Positions 42,090-47,419 of a stretch of 47,419 nucleotides of DNA are shown in pieces. The notes under the pieces are model-generated. The model did not search any database, was not told where the DNA came from, and saw only the letters and a program-made list of their open reading frames with translations. Origin of the DNA: a virus; IMG/VR virus record IMGVR_UViG_3300005530_000035, positions 1 through 47,419 of that record; one strand, given 5' to 3'. The translations under genes and the position numbers were made by a program. Within the stretch, counting starts at the first letter, position 1. Each line of letters opens with the position of its first letter.

Positions 42090-42310
42090 CAGAAGAAAAA
42101 CCCATAGAAGAAGAAATTGAAGTAGAATTTACTTCCCGATCGGAATATATTGCTTCATGCTACAATGCAATTGCGGCGGTAGATTGTGTGAATGATATGA
42201 CGAATGAAGATGCCAAAAGAAAAAGAAGGATAATCAGAAAATCAGTAAAGATCATTGATAGCCTTATTTCTGAAATGTACGATGAATTATTTGAAGAAGA
42301 TGAAGAATAA
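42086..42310 (+). CDS. Small acidic hypothetical protein, 74 aa
   Basis: ATG 42086 overlaps the stop of the phosphoesterase. The protein is acidic at both ends (MTEEKPIEEEIEVEFTSRSE and a final DELFEEDEE) with a helical centre containing DAKRKRRIIRKSVKIIDSLI. No known motif. Given the overlap, it may be an accessory subunit or simply a small coupled gene. A longer frame from TTG 42077 was rejected in favour of the ATG. Confidence 0.6.
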   Translation: MTEEKPIEEEIEVEFTSRSEYIASCYNAIAAVDCVNDMTNEDAKRKRRIIRKSVKIIDSLISEMYDELFEEDEE

Positions 42311-42325
42311 TTAAAATCAAATAAA

Positions 42326-42670
42326 ATGAAAATCTATCTCGCAATCCCTTACAGCTTTAATCCTGCTTACTCTTTCAGGATAGCCAATAAAGTGGCTGCA
42401 AAATTAATGAGTGAAGGCAATGTGGTATTTAGTCCAATAAGTCACTCACATAATATCGCTGACCACTTACCTGATAACCTACGGACTGATTCTAAATGGT
42501 GGATGGAGCAAGACCTTCCCATGATAGATTGGTGTGATGAAGTACATGCAGTGTGCATCGGAGAGAACGGATCGGAATTAATTGCTGAATCCAAAGGAGT
42601 GGTAGAGGAAATTGAGTACGCCAATAAATTGCGTAAACCTGTTAAAATTATAGATTATTATGGAATTTAA
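42326..42670 (+). CDS. DUF1937-like protein, 114 aa
   Basis: The fold pattern is Rossmann-like and related to nucleoside 2-deoxyribosyltransferases: MKIYLAIPYSFNPAYSFRIA, NVVFSPISHSHNIADHL, a DLPMIDWCDEVHAVCIGENG strand-loop, SKGVVEEIEYANKLRKPVKI. The Y-L-A-x-P-Y-S opening, FSPI-x-HSH and the Gly-Val-x-x-E-I motif match DUF1937. Activity is unproven; a role in nucleotide salvage or modification is plausible from the fold. It overlaps the next gene (42660), which encodes a nucleotide pyrophosphatase-like protein, supporting a nucleotide role. Confidence 0.75.
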   Translation: MKIYLAIPYSFNPAYSFRIANKVAAKLMSEGNVVFSPISHSHNIADHLPDNLRTDSKWWMEQDLPMIDWCDEVHAVCIGENGSELIAESKGVVEEIEYANKLRKPVKIIDYYGI

Positions 42671-43028
42671 AGCACATTTTGAAAAGATAAACACTATGCC
42701 AGAATTAAAAGGACTTCGATACAATAAAGGTAAATTAAGGTGGTCTCTCGTAGATTATAAAGCATTGGAGCCAATGATAAGAGTACTAATGTACGGCGCA
42801 GAAAAATACACAACACAAGAAGCCAGCGGAGATCATAACTGGAAGAAAGGACTTGATAAGATTGAAATTTTAGAATGCTTACAGCGCCATCTGGCTGCTT
42901 TAATGGACGGCGAACTTTACGACAAAGAAAGTGGATTACCGCATATAGGGCACATCATGTGTAACGCGATGTTTTATTCATATTTTATGGAAGATGAAAA
43001 AGTACCTCATCATATACCTCTCCAATAA
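42660..43028 (+). CDS. dATP/dGTP diphosphohydrolase-like protein, 122 aa
   Basis: The sequence GLRYNKGKLRWSLVDYKALE, ALEPMIRVLMYGAEKYTTQE, HNWKKGLDKIEILECLQRHL and MDGELYDKESGLPHIGHIMC follows the all-helical phage dATP/dGTP diphosphohydrolase N-terminal family (MazG-like in style), with the R-Y-N-x-G-K-x-x-W-x-L start, Glu/Lys metal and substrate residues, and H-L-x-A-L-x-D-G-E. Such enzymes hydrolyse deoxynucleotide triphosphates and shape the dNTP pool. No purZ-like gene is in the window, so a modified-base pathway is not implied. It overlaps the DUF1937 gene by 11 nt. Confidence 0.7.
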   Translation: MEFKAHFEKINTMPELKGLRYNKGKLRWSLVDYKALEPMIRVLMYGAEKYTTQEASGDHNWKKGLDKIEILECLQRHLAALMDGELYDKESGLPHIGHIMCNAMFYSYFMEDEKVPHHIPLQ

Positions 43029-43137
43029 GAAAAAATTACAGGTTGAAATAATTGAAAGAGATGAGCGAAAAGTTCTGACAAGATTTTACGAATCTTATTC
43101 GGGGTTTATTTTAGAGTTGAGATATTATTTTGGGTGA
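42994..43137 (+). CDS. Small basic protein, 47 aa, overlapping the previous gene
   Basis: ATG 42994 starts a frame inside the last 35 nt of the previous gene. It reads MKKYLIIYLSNKKKLQVEII, then ERDERKVLTRFYESYSG and a hydrophobic, Tyr-rich end. It is a plausible last gene of the long plus-strand operon. Its TGA (43135-43137) and the minus gene's TGA (43139-43141 on plus) share one 7-bp TGACTCA sequence. Because it overlaps heavily and is short, I give moderate confidence. Confidence 0.4.
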   Translation: MKKYLIIYLSNKKKLQVEIIERDERKVLTRFYESYSGFILELRYYFG

Positions 43138-43138
43138 C

Positions 43139-43306
43139 TCATTTTCCTATTATTTCAATATTGTATTTAGACTTCATCCACGCTTCTTTTACCTTATTCT
43201 TGCTGTACCTTCTCATTGTTTCCCAGTGGCCGCCAATGGTGAGATAAATTCCTAAATCAACAAGGAATAAAAGAATGTTAATAATGATTAATTTTAGTTT
43301 TCGCAT
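43139..43306 (-). CDS. Small membrane protein, 55 aa
   Basis: ATG 43306 overlaps the end of the nuclease-like gene by 13 nt. The protein begins MRKLKLIIINILLFLVDLGI, one membrane helix, followed by YLTIGGHWETMRRYSKNKVK, a basic amphipathic tail. The overlap and the membrane segment support a real gene. Function is unknown; it could anchor or regulate an envelope process. It is the last gene of the minus operon and converges with the plus-strand operon. Confidence 0.6.
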   Translation of the reverse strand: MRKLKLIIINILLFLVDLGIYLTIGGHWETMRRYSKNKVKEAWMKSKYNIEIIGK

Positions 43307-43716
43307 TTAATATTTTTTTCAACTTCTTGTAAAACTTGTTTATAATTAATGCAAGTGAACCGTAAAACTTTCCATCCTAAGCTAATTGCCAGGTTTATTT
43401 TATCCGTGTCCTTAGTAAAGCCTAAAAGGGTTGTATGGCCCGACTTCTCACTGTTCAATCCATCATATTCTATTGCTATTTTAAATTCAGGCAAAGCAAA
43501 ATCTGCCCTGTATCGCCTTCCTTTTGCGAATTTGAACTCTTTTTCAAGTCTTATTCCTTTTTCAATGCACCAATACTTTAATTGCCAATGAATCCAGGAA
43601 ACTTCTTTACAATCATTGCGTGCTTTTTTCACTTTCTTTTTTACCGGTTCAACGAAAAGGTGCTGATTCCGTGAAAAACAGGCTGATTTTTTAATATCGT
43701 CAATGGAGAAATTCAC
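43294..43716 (-). CDS. PD-(D/E)xK nuclease of Vsr/DUF559-like type, 140 aa
   Basis: The C-terminal half has the nuclease core: RRYRADFALPEFKIAIEYDG with Asp72 and Glu83 as candidate metal ligands, then SGHTTLLGFTKDTDKINLAI, and GWKVLRFTCINYKQVLQEVE. The order (basic loop, R-x-D-F, A-I-E-x-D-G, a helix with Lys/Asp/Asn, W-K-V-L-R-F) is that of Vsr and DUF559-like endonucleases. The first 60 residues are basic, perhaps a DNA-binding arm. It may nick or process phage DNA or degrade host DNA. Confidence 0.7.
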   Translation of the reverse strand: MNFSIDDIKKSACFSRNQHLFVEPVKKKVKKARNDCKEVSWIHWQLKYWCIEKGIRLEKEFKFAKGRRYRADFALPEFKIAIEYDGLNSEKSGHTTLLGFTKDTDKINLAISLGWKVLRFTCINYKQVLQEVEKNIKCEN

Positions 43717-43719
43717 GGG

Positions 43720-44007
43720 TTACTTTTCCGGCGTTTCGGATAAGTGATTAATTAAACCGTTTATTTGGTCAGCATTTTGCCTAAATACTTCCAACTTCTT
43801 TTGATGTAATTGTAAGTCAGTTATTAAAGCGGAAAGTAATTCAGGGGTTACAATAAATCTGGATTCATTAAAATTTGTTTCCGAAATAAAATCACTCTTA
43901 CCGAGTTTATATTTTTTCCCGTCCAAAGAAGATTGGAGTTGAAATGTTTTTTCATTTTCTTTTTGGGTAAAGTAAGGGTTTGATCTTACAGAAATAACTT
44001 GCTTCAT
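43720..44007 (-). CDS. Hypothetical protein, 95 aa
   Basis: The sequence MKQVISVRSNPYFTQKENEK is beta-rich at first, then SRFIVTPELLSALITDLQLH leads to a charged C-terminal helix. No family recognised. It starts 21 nt after the 268-aa gene and ends 3 nt before the nuclease start, so it shares a transcript with both. Composition is ordinary for the phage. It could be a small regulator or nuclease partner. Confidence 0.6.
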   Translation of the reverse strand: MKQVISVRSNPYFTQKENEKTFQLQSSLDGKKYKLGKSDFISETNFNESRFIVTPELLSALITDLQLHQKKLEVFRQNADQINGLINHLSETPEK

Positions 44008-44028
44008 TTTGTTTTTATTTATGAGTGA

Positions 44029-44835
44029 TTAAACTTCTTTTTTCTGTGGTTGTGAATCCTTAAATTCTTGATAAAGGCCTACCGTTGTAAAATGCCCTTT
44101 CCCTGGAACATACCATTTTCTAAATTTTGCATGGTATCTAAACCAGCTATCTTTATTCATGTAGCCACTAATCCATTCCGCAAAAGCAATAGCATCACTA
44201 ACACCTACATTATCTTTCCTTTCATACATCAGTTCTTTTATACGTTCAGTATATTTAATAATTGCTTCTTCATTTTCCCAAAGCATATACCCAGACGGTT
44301 TTTTATTCAATGATTCTTTTGTCTCTTTGGATGCAATTAATCTATAGGTAGGTAACATTGCTTTTTCTATTGTCGTAAAAGGGATATGCAATGACACTAT
44401 AAGATTTTTGAATAATTTTATCGGGATGCTATTTGTATAGCATTCGTCATTTATTAATTGAATTAATGAGCCTTGTAACCCCAATTCTTTATCAATAGTT
44501 TCAGGATTTAATTCGTGTAACTCAATAGCTTGTTTTAGAATTTGACCAACAGTTATAACTGCGTCTTTCCTTTCATTTACGATAGAGGCGTATTCACATG
44601 AACATTCCAAATCAATTTTTTTGCATTTATTACAAAATTTATTACCATACTCATCAGTAGAATAACCATTTTCTGCACTTACATCACTTACTTTGTTTTG
44701 AAGGGCGGCTTTATTCAATAAATGATTTATGCCGTTTACAATACTTCCTTTGATGCTGTCTCTTGTATTGCCCGGGATAGATTTTATAATCTTATCTGCT
44801 AATTTGTCAATTTCTTGTTCTGTTATTTTACTCAT
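44029..44835 (-). CDS. Phage protein with zinc-knuckle and possible helix-turn-helix, 268 aa
   Basis: Residues about 68-80 carry Cys-x-x-Cys and Cys-x-Cys pairs (FCNKCKKIDLECSCEY), a small zinc site. Residues about 92-160 (ITVGQILKQAIELHELNPET, then IDKELGLQGSLIQLINDE) resemble the helix pattern of XRE-type repressors, with a turn before the second helix. The C-terminal 80 residues (about 190-260) have FAEWISGYMNKDSWFRYHAK and GKGHFTTVGLYQEF, a segment seen in phage proteins of unknown function. If the HTH is real it could bind the palindromes; that is only a suggestion. Confidence 0.5.
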   Translation of the reverse strand: MSKITEQEIDKLADKIIKSIPGNTRDSIKGSIVNGINHLLNKAALQNKVSDVSAENGYSTDEYGNKFCNKCKKIDLECSCEYASIVNERKDAVITVGQILKQAIELHELNPETIDKELGLQGSLIQLINDECYTNSIPIKLFKNLIVSLHIPFTTIEKAMLPTYRLIASKETKESLNKKPSGYMLWENEEAIIKYTERIKELMYERKDNVGVSDAIAFAEWISGYMNKDSWFRYHAKFRKWYVPGKGHFTTVGLYQEFKDSQPQKKEV

Positions 44836-44846
44836 TGGTTTTTATT

Positions 44847-45107
44847 TTAAGGGTTTTTATAATTTAAATTTTCATTCCACAGGTAATATTTTTTCATCCC
44901 TAAATAACTTCCATTTTTAAATTGTGGAATTTCTTTTTTACAAATTAACCCACGAGAGGCAAACCAAAAACAGATAGTAAATTCATCATTCTTTTCATCC
45001 GTTGGCGCAAACCATTCGTCTTGCGGAAAAGTTTCTAATACCGATAAATAATGGTCGTTCGTTTCATGGTCTAAAAACCCGTGTCTTTGTAATATTGATT
45101 TTATCAT
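44847..45107 (-). CDS. Hypothetical protein, 86 aa
   Basis: MIKSILQRHGFLDHETNDHY opens the protein, followed by LETFPQDEWFAPTDEKNDEF and an aromatic CFWFASRGLICKKEIPQFKN. It appears as a compact mixed alpha/beta domain. No motif recognised. It lies between two other small genes on the minus strand, with 9-11 nt gaps, so it is cotranscribed. Confidence 0.6.
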   Translation of the reverse strand: MIKSILQRHGFLDHETNDHYLSVLETFPQDEWFAPTDEKNDEFTICFWFASRGLICKKEIPQFKNGSYLGMKKYYLWNENLNYKNP

Positions 45108-45116
45108 TTTAAAGTT

Positions 45117-45344
45117 TTATTGGTTTAGTAATAAAATTTCTTTATCTATTCCAGGCGTGAAAAATGCCGGATAAAATCTTACCTTATATTTATCCGTTTG
45201 TTTATGGCCCGGCCATTTACCGCCCGTTTGCTCCATAAATTTTTTAAGGATTTCTTTGCCGAGCTCCATTTGTTGTTCTTCAGGAACTTCTTTTGTTTTT
45301 CCCATTTTATATAGTGCGTAACATCTTGCTTTTATTGTTGACAT
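45117..45344 (-). CDS. Hypothetical protein, 75 aa
   Basis: The protein reads MSTIKARCYALYKMGKTKEV, then a helix EEQQMELGKEILKKFMEQTG, and DKYKVRFYPAFFTPGIDKEI. It is basic. There is no recognised family. Gaps of 5 and 9 nt to its neighbours indicate an operon member. Confidence 0.6.
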   Translation of the reverse strand: MSTIKARCYALYKMGKTKEVPEEQQMELGKEILKKFMEQTGGKWPGHKQTDKYKVRFYPAFFTPGIDKEILLLNQ

Positions 45345-45349
45345 ATTTT

Positions 45350-45598
45350 TTAATTTAATTCAGGTTTAAAAATTTCTTCTTCGATTTCACATATTTTACT
45401 TTCTGCTATTAATCTTATTTCCCACTCTTTTTCTTCAATAATTCTTTCGTTATTTTTCTTCAATAATTCTTTCATTCTATTTACACATAATTCCCTATGC
45501 TTTACGTTTTCTTCAAAACTTAAACATCTTTCGAAAGGAGGCAATATAAACTCCTCTTCATCCAACAGGTGGCCTCTTATGTATAATTCTAATCTCAA
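45350..45598 (-). CDS. Hypothetical helical protein, 82 aa
   Basis: The sequence MRLELYIRGHLLDEEEFILP is followed by a long charged helix with CVNRMKELLKKNNERIIEEK and WEIRLIAESKICEIEEEIFK. The Glu/Lys/Arg pattern suggests coiled coil. Its ATG overlaps the stop of the 79-aa gene by 4 nt. No family recognised. Confidence 0.6.
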   Translation of the reverse strand: MRLELYIRGHLLDEEEFILPPFERCLSFEENVKHRELCVNRMKELLKKNNERIIEEKEWEIRLIAESKICEIEEEIFKPELN

Positions 45599-45834
45599 AA
45601 GGGTAGTGCTTCGGTGAATAATTTTATTTTACAGGGCCTTGCAAATTTTCTTAGTTGCTTGACACTTTTCTTACTACTTCCGTAGAGTAAAATTGATTTA
45701 CTCCCATTATTATAAACCTCTTTTACTTCTTTTTCATTAAACCAAAACTTCCCAGAGTGCCAGAAAAGACCTTCTATATTCGTGAAGTAATACCCGTTTA
45801 TTTCAACGGCCTTTAATCTAAATTTTCGGTTCAT
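45595..45834 (-). CDS. Hypothetical protein, 79 aa
   Basis: The sequence MNRKFRLKAVEINGYYFTNI continues EGLFWHSGKFWFNEKEVKEV, then a basic KSVKQLRKFARPCKIKLFTE tail. It is beta-rich with conserved-looking aromatic turns. The Lys/Arg content would suit nucleic-acid binding. It is the gene just downstream of the YopX gene and its truncated attC-like end. Confidence 0.6.
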   Translation of the reverse strand: MNRKFRLKAVEINGYYFTNIEGLFWHSGKFWFNEKEVKEVYNNGSKSILLYGSSKKSVKQLRKFARPCKIKLFTEALPF

Positions 45835-45861
45835 TTTTAATTAGTTGTTTAGAAGTTAGAC

Positions 45862-45900
45862 GGCAGCAATACAAACGTTGTAGGCAACCTACGCAACGCT
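45862..45900 (-). repeat. attC-like half site after the YopX-type gene
   Basis: On the minus strand: a hairpin CGTTGCGTAGG / CCTACAACG, a core GCCTACAAC (45885-45877), an arm GTTTGTATTGC, and then no clear partner arm. The 18 bases AATACAAACGTTGTAGGC (45868-45885) are repeated in inverted orientation, 16 of 18 matching, at 46354-46371 on the other side of the YopX-type gene. It looks like one arm of an attC site whose second arm has been lost. Confidence 0.4.
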
Positions 45901-46464
45901 CTGTAATAGTTCAGGGTTTAAGAATCGGTTTCCAATTATCTTTTTTGATTTTACTGCTGAACCGCCAAACTGAACAGAATAACAAGCGTGGCTCTTATCG
46001 TCAATTCTTTTTAAGTGGAAGCTGCTATCACATCCATAATCGCATATTAGTCTGATGATTGGCTTCTGTTTATCTTCGCCGAACGGATTAAACCCATTTA
46101 AAGGGTGGTCTCTAATCATTTCTTCGTGATATTCAATTTCTACAATATCATCTTCATATAATTCAATGCCATTGTATTTTTGATTAGAGAATTGGCATTT
46201 TGCAACTATTGAATATCCTGTGAGCCTTTCACATTGTGTTTTACATTCGCCATTGAATATTTGCGAGTAATCAAACACGATTGAACACATTCTTCCTGTT
46301 TCTTCATGTTGGAAAATATATTTGAATTTAATTTCACGGCTCTGAAACAGGCTGCCTACAACATTCGTATTTGCGTTAGGCTGGCTGACCTGCTGATTTT
46401 GAGCAGTTGAATTGCTATCAGCTTCGGTTTCGGCTGAAAGTTCGTTGATGTTACTATTATTCAT
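45889..46464 (-). CDS. YopX-like protein, 191 aa, with extended N-terminus
   Basis: From about residue 44 the protein follows the YopX pattern: REIKFKYIFQHEETGRMCSI, a middle with Cys and Gly, QKYNGIELYEDDIVEIEYHE (the Y-x-G-I/K-x-x-Y-E-x-D-I-V motif), and a beta-rich end. YopX family members are phage/prophage proteins of unknown function. The first 43 residues are Asn/Ser/Gln-rich and are encoded in part by the core of an attC-like element (46354-46384 on plus), so the reading frame runs through a recombination-type sequence. No ATG, GTG or TTG lies between there and the domain start. Confidence 0.6.
   Translation of the reverse strand: MNNSNINELSAETEADSNSTAQNQQVSQPNANTNVVGSLFQSREIKFKYIFQHEETGRMCSIVFDYSQIFNGECKTQCERLTGYSIVAKCQFSNQKYNGIELYEDDIVEIEYHEEMIRDHPLNGFNPFGEDKQKPIIRLICDYGCDSSFHLKRIDDKSHACYSVQFGGSAVKSKKIIGNRFLNPELLQSVA
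46354..46384 (-). repeat. attC-like core within the start of the YopX-type gene
   Basis: On the plus strand, GCCTACAAC at 46354-46362, then ATTCGTATT and GCGTTAGGC (46373-46381). GTTGTAGGC (minus) is the R' type core that matches GCCTACAAC at the far end of the gene (45885-45877). The sequence is coding as well, so it is a remnant rather than an intact site. The two copies of the core and its adjoining arm are inverted relative to each other. Confidence 0.4.
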
Positions 46465-46488
46465 ATTTTGAAGTTTTGTTTTTTAATT

Positions 46489-46556
46489 TAGCTGACGTTC
46501 GGGCGAAAAGTTCTTTTATCCAGCCCAAACGCAAATACGTGGTCGTTAGCAGTAAC
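46489..46556 (-). repeat. Short attC-like element between the YopX-type and 103-aa genes
   Basis: Minus strand: TACTGCTAACG (46554-46544), arm CGTTTGGGC (46531-46523), loop of 18 nt, arm GCCCGAACG (46504-46496), then TCAGCTAAA. The inner arms pair with one mismatch over 9 bp. The core CTGCTAAC equals the core on the other side of the 103-aa gene (46917-46910, read as GTTAGCAG). At 68 bp it is in the size range of short attC sites. The left outer core (GTCAGCT) is imperfect. Confidence 0.5.
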
Positions 46557-46557
46557 C

Positions 46558-46869
46558 TTATGCGACAATGTACAAATCATCCATAGTTCGCAAACCTTCA
46601 GCACCATCGTATTCTTCAACTTGAAATGCCGTGCCAATAGGTAGCCAATGAATTCGCAAATCAGAAGCACCCCCACAATAAACATCTTCAATTCCTAAAT
46701 TTTCTTTTATCCAATCTTCATCAATTTGGTCAGCTTTTCCTTTCTCTACCATTTCGACAATTTTAGGGCTAAATAATAATTGCTCATTGCTATTCCAAGA
46801 ATACCAACCTGCACCAAACCCGTGTGAGATAAGCACGGCAACTTTTCCATCTCTAATTACTTTTTCCAT
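46558..46869 (-). CDS. Cassette-borne hypothetical protein, 103 aa
   Basis: The protein starts MEKVIRDGKVAVLISHGFGA and runs through GWYSWNSNEQLLFSPKIVEM, VEKGKADQIDEDWIKENLGI, and a C-terminal WLPIGTAFQVEEYDGAEGLR. Gly-Trp, Trp-Asn and Glu-Tyr-Asp-Gly-Ala-Glu motifs are typical of a small protein family of unknown function seen in mobile elements. It lies between matching CTGCTAAC/GTTAGCAG cores and has no promoter box. A competing 67-codon frame (46488-46691) in the same strand overlaps it and the attC-like element and is rejected. Confidence 0.65.
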   Translation of the reverse strand: MEKVIRDGKVAVLISHGFGAGWYSWNSNEQLLFSPKIVEMVEKGKADQIDEDWIKENLGIEDVYCGGASDLRIHWLPIGTAFQVEEYDGAEGLRTMDDLYIVA

Positions 46870-46904
46870 TTTTATATTTGTTTTTTTTACGCTGACCGAA
46901 AAAA

Positions 46905-47046
46905 GGCTACTGCTAACATTGCATTGCCAAAATTGGGGCAGACGTGGTTAATTTAAACTTTTGTACTACTATTAAACTTCATTGCTAAATTGAACATTTG
47001 GTTTTCAAAATCCCCAACTTCGGCAATGCTTCAACGTTATAGGGGC
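46905..47046 (-). repeat. attC-like element, 142 bp imperfect palindrome
   Basis: Minus strand: GCCCCTATAACG (47046-47035), arm GCATTGCCG (47029-47021), CCCC/GGGG inner arms (47012-47015 with 46935-46938), a loop of about 70 nt, arm GGCAATGC (46928-46921), then AATGTTAGCAG (46920-46910). The long arms match on both sides with a few extra bases on one side, as in attC hairpins with extrahelical bases. The start core CTATAAC is identical to that of the next element to the right. Confidence 0.65.
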
Positions 47047-47048
47047 AT

Positions 47049-47270
47049 TTAAAGAGCCTGCGTAACCATATCGGATTTATTTTTAACTATTTCATACTTC
47101 CCGTTAAAGGGGTAGAAATTTTCACCTTTATCACCATAACCTATAGCCTTCATTATCCCATCAGTTCCCATAATAAAATCTGCGGCATCACCACCAACCC
47201 ATAGTTGAGACTGAAATCTTTTAGTTCCATCTTTTAAAGTTCCGATATGTAGTAATTTAATTTTGTTCAT
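47049..47270 (-). CDS. Cassette-borne hypothetical protein, 73 aa
   Basis: I start at ATG 47270 (MNKIKLLHIGTLKDGTKRFQ); a frame from 47303 would begin within the attC-like element. It continues SQLWVGGDAADFIMGTDGIM and ends KYEIVKNKSDMVTQAL. It looks like a small beta-rich domain with no recognised family. It is bounded by the core TATAAC on both sides: GTTATAGGGC 17 nt before the start and CCCCTATAAC immediately after the stop. That compact layout is typical of an integron gene cassette. Confidence 0.6.
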   Translation of the reverse strand: MNKIKLLHIGTLKDGTKRFQSQLWVGGDAADFIMGTDGIMKAIGYGDKGENFYPFNGKYEIVKNKSDMVTQAL

Positions 47271-47286
47271 CGTGTTGTAAATAAAC

Positions 47287-47419
47287 GCCCTATAACATTG
47301 CATTGCAGCAAGTGGGGCAGACGGAAGTTAATAATCTGTTGTTCGTTGTTCAGCTTTAGTTCTTGTGCTGGGCAGACGGAGCGCTGAATATCCCACCTGC
47401 TGCAATGCTTCAACGTTAT
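47287..47419 (-). repeat. attC-like element at the window edge, 133 bp or more
   Basis: Minus strand: ATAACG (47419-47414), TTGAAG, arm CATTGCAGCA (47407-47398), a loop of about 90 nt, arm TGCTGCAATG (47310-47301), then CAATGTTATAGGGC (47300-47287). The two arms pair without mismatch over 10 bp. An 18-base sequence at its right end (47402-47419) also occurs at 47023-47040. It is cut by the window end; the core's outer bases are lost. Confidence 0.6.

Noticed and set aside
42660-43028. A diaminopurine (Z-DNA) pathway
   Set aside because: Only the dATP/dGTP diphosphohydrolase-like gene is present; no PurZ-like synthase or Z-type polymerase is in the window.
46488-46691. Minus-strand 67-codon frame
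   Set aside because: It overlaps both the 103-aa gene and an attC-like element, and the 103-aa frame is the better gene.
1-47419. A circular join of the two window ends
   Set aside because: Joining would put a stop right after the partial glycosyltransferase, leaving it far too short; the ends look like assembly or cutting points.

Overview
The window is a dense phage genome segment of about 37% GC by eye, with short intergenic gaps and ATGA or TAATG-type junctions. The host is inferred to be a member of the Bacteroidota. Promoters carry the TAnnTTTG -7 box typical of that phylum, start codons are preceded by A-rich rather than GGAGG leaders, and signal peptides end in A-x-A/Q as is common there. 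The head and neck gene set (large terminase, portal, acidic scaffold, HK97-type capsid protein, ring-like proteins, a 1139-residue tail/stabilization protein and three ejection or cargo proteins, one of 2163 aa) suggests a short-tailed phage with crAss-like affinities. That placement is an inference. No tRNA, CRISPR array, integrase or insertion sequence was seen.

Layout: 1-1838 is a minus-strand operon (tandem-domain GroES-like protein, two unknown proteins, a family 2 glycosyltransferase cut by the window edge). 1961-25435 is mainly plus strand: a second GroES-like protein, neck/ring genes, the tail protein, ejection proteins, a lytic transglycosylase-like protein, terminase and portal. 26225-29624 holds scaffold, capsid and a capsid-associated gene. 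30082-38957 is an appendage operon in which four successive genes begin with export signals. 38954-41223 is a lysis-like region (membrane peptides, GH19 endolysin). 41220-43137 has a metallophosphoesterase and nucleotide-related enzymes. 43139-47419 is a minus-strand set of small genes ending in DNA that looks like an integron cassette array.

The plus-strand modules are interrupted by single small minus-strand genes (cyclic-phosphate-processing receiver-like protein, DUF551, a secreted repeat protein and several unknowns). Most sit just upstream of a plus-strand promoter. Fifteen copies of one 15-bp palindrome, GATACAWWWTGTATC with slight variation, occur in two fixed geometries. In seven plus-strand promoters it lies exactly 8 nt upstream of a TAAYTTTG box and exactly 9 nt downstream of a TCTCCCC element. 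In six divergent minus-strand promoters, and two plus-strand ones, it overlaps the -7 box itself, and the six minus-strand ones have TTTG at 19-20 nt. One unidentified regulator could therefore switch off one gene set while switching on the morphogenesis set.

The second unusual system is a set of attC-like imperfect palindromes. At least three lie at the right end around small promoterless minus-strand genes, and two flank a 46-codon gene between portal and scaffold. Each cassette-like unit has matching AAC/GTT cores at its two ends, as integron gene cassettes do. No integron integrase is present in the window. The right edge of the window coincides with the end of an 18-bp repeat inside one of these sites, so the array probably continues beyond it.
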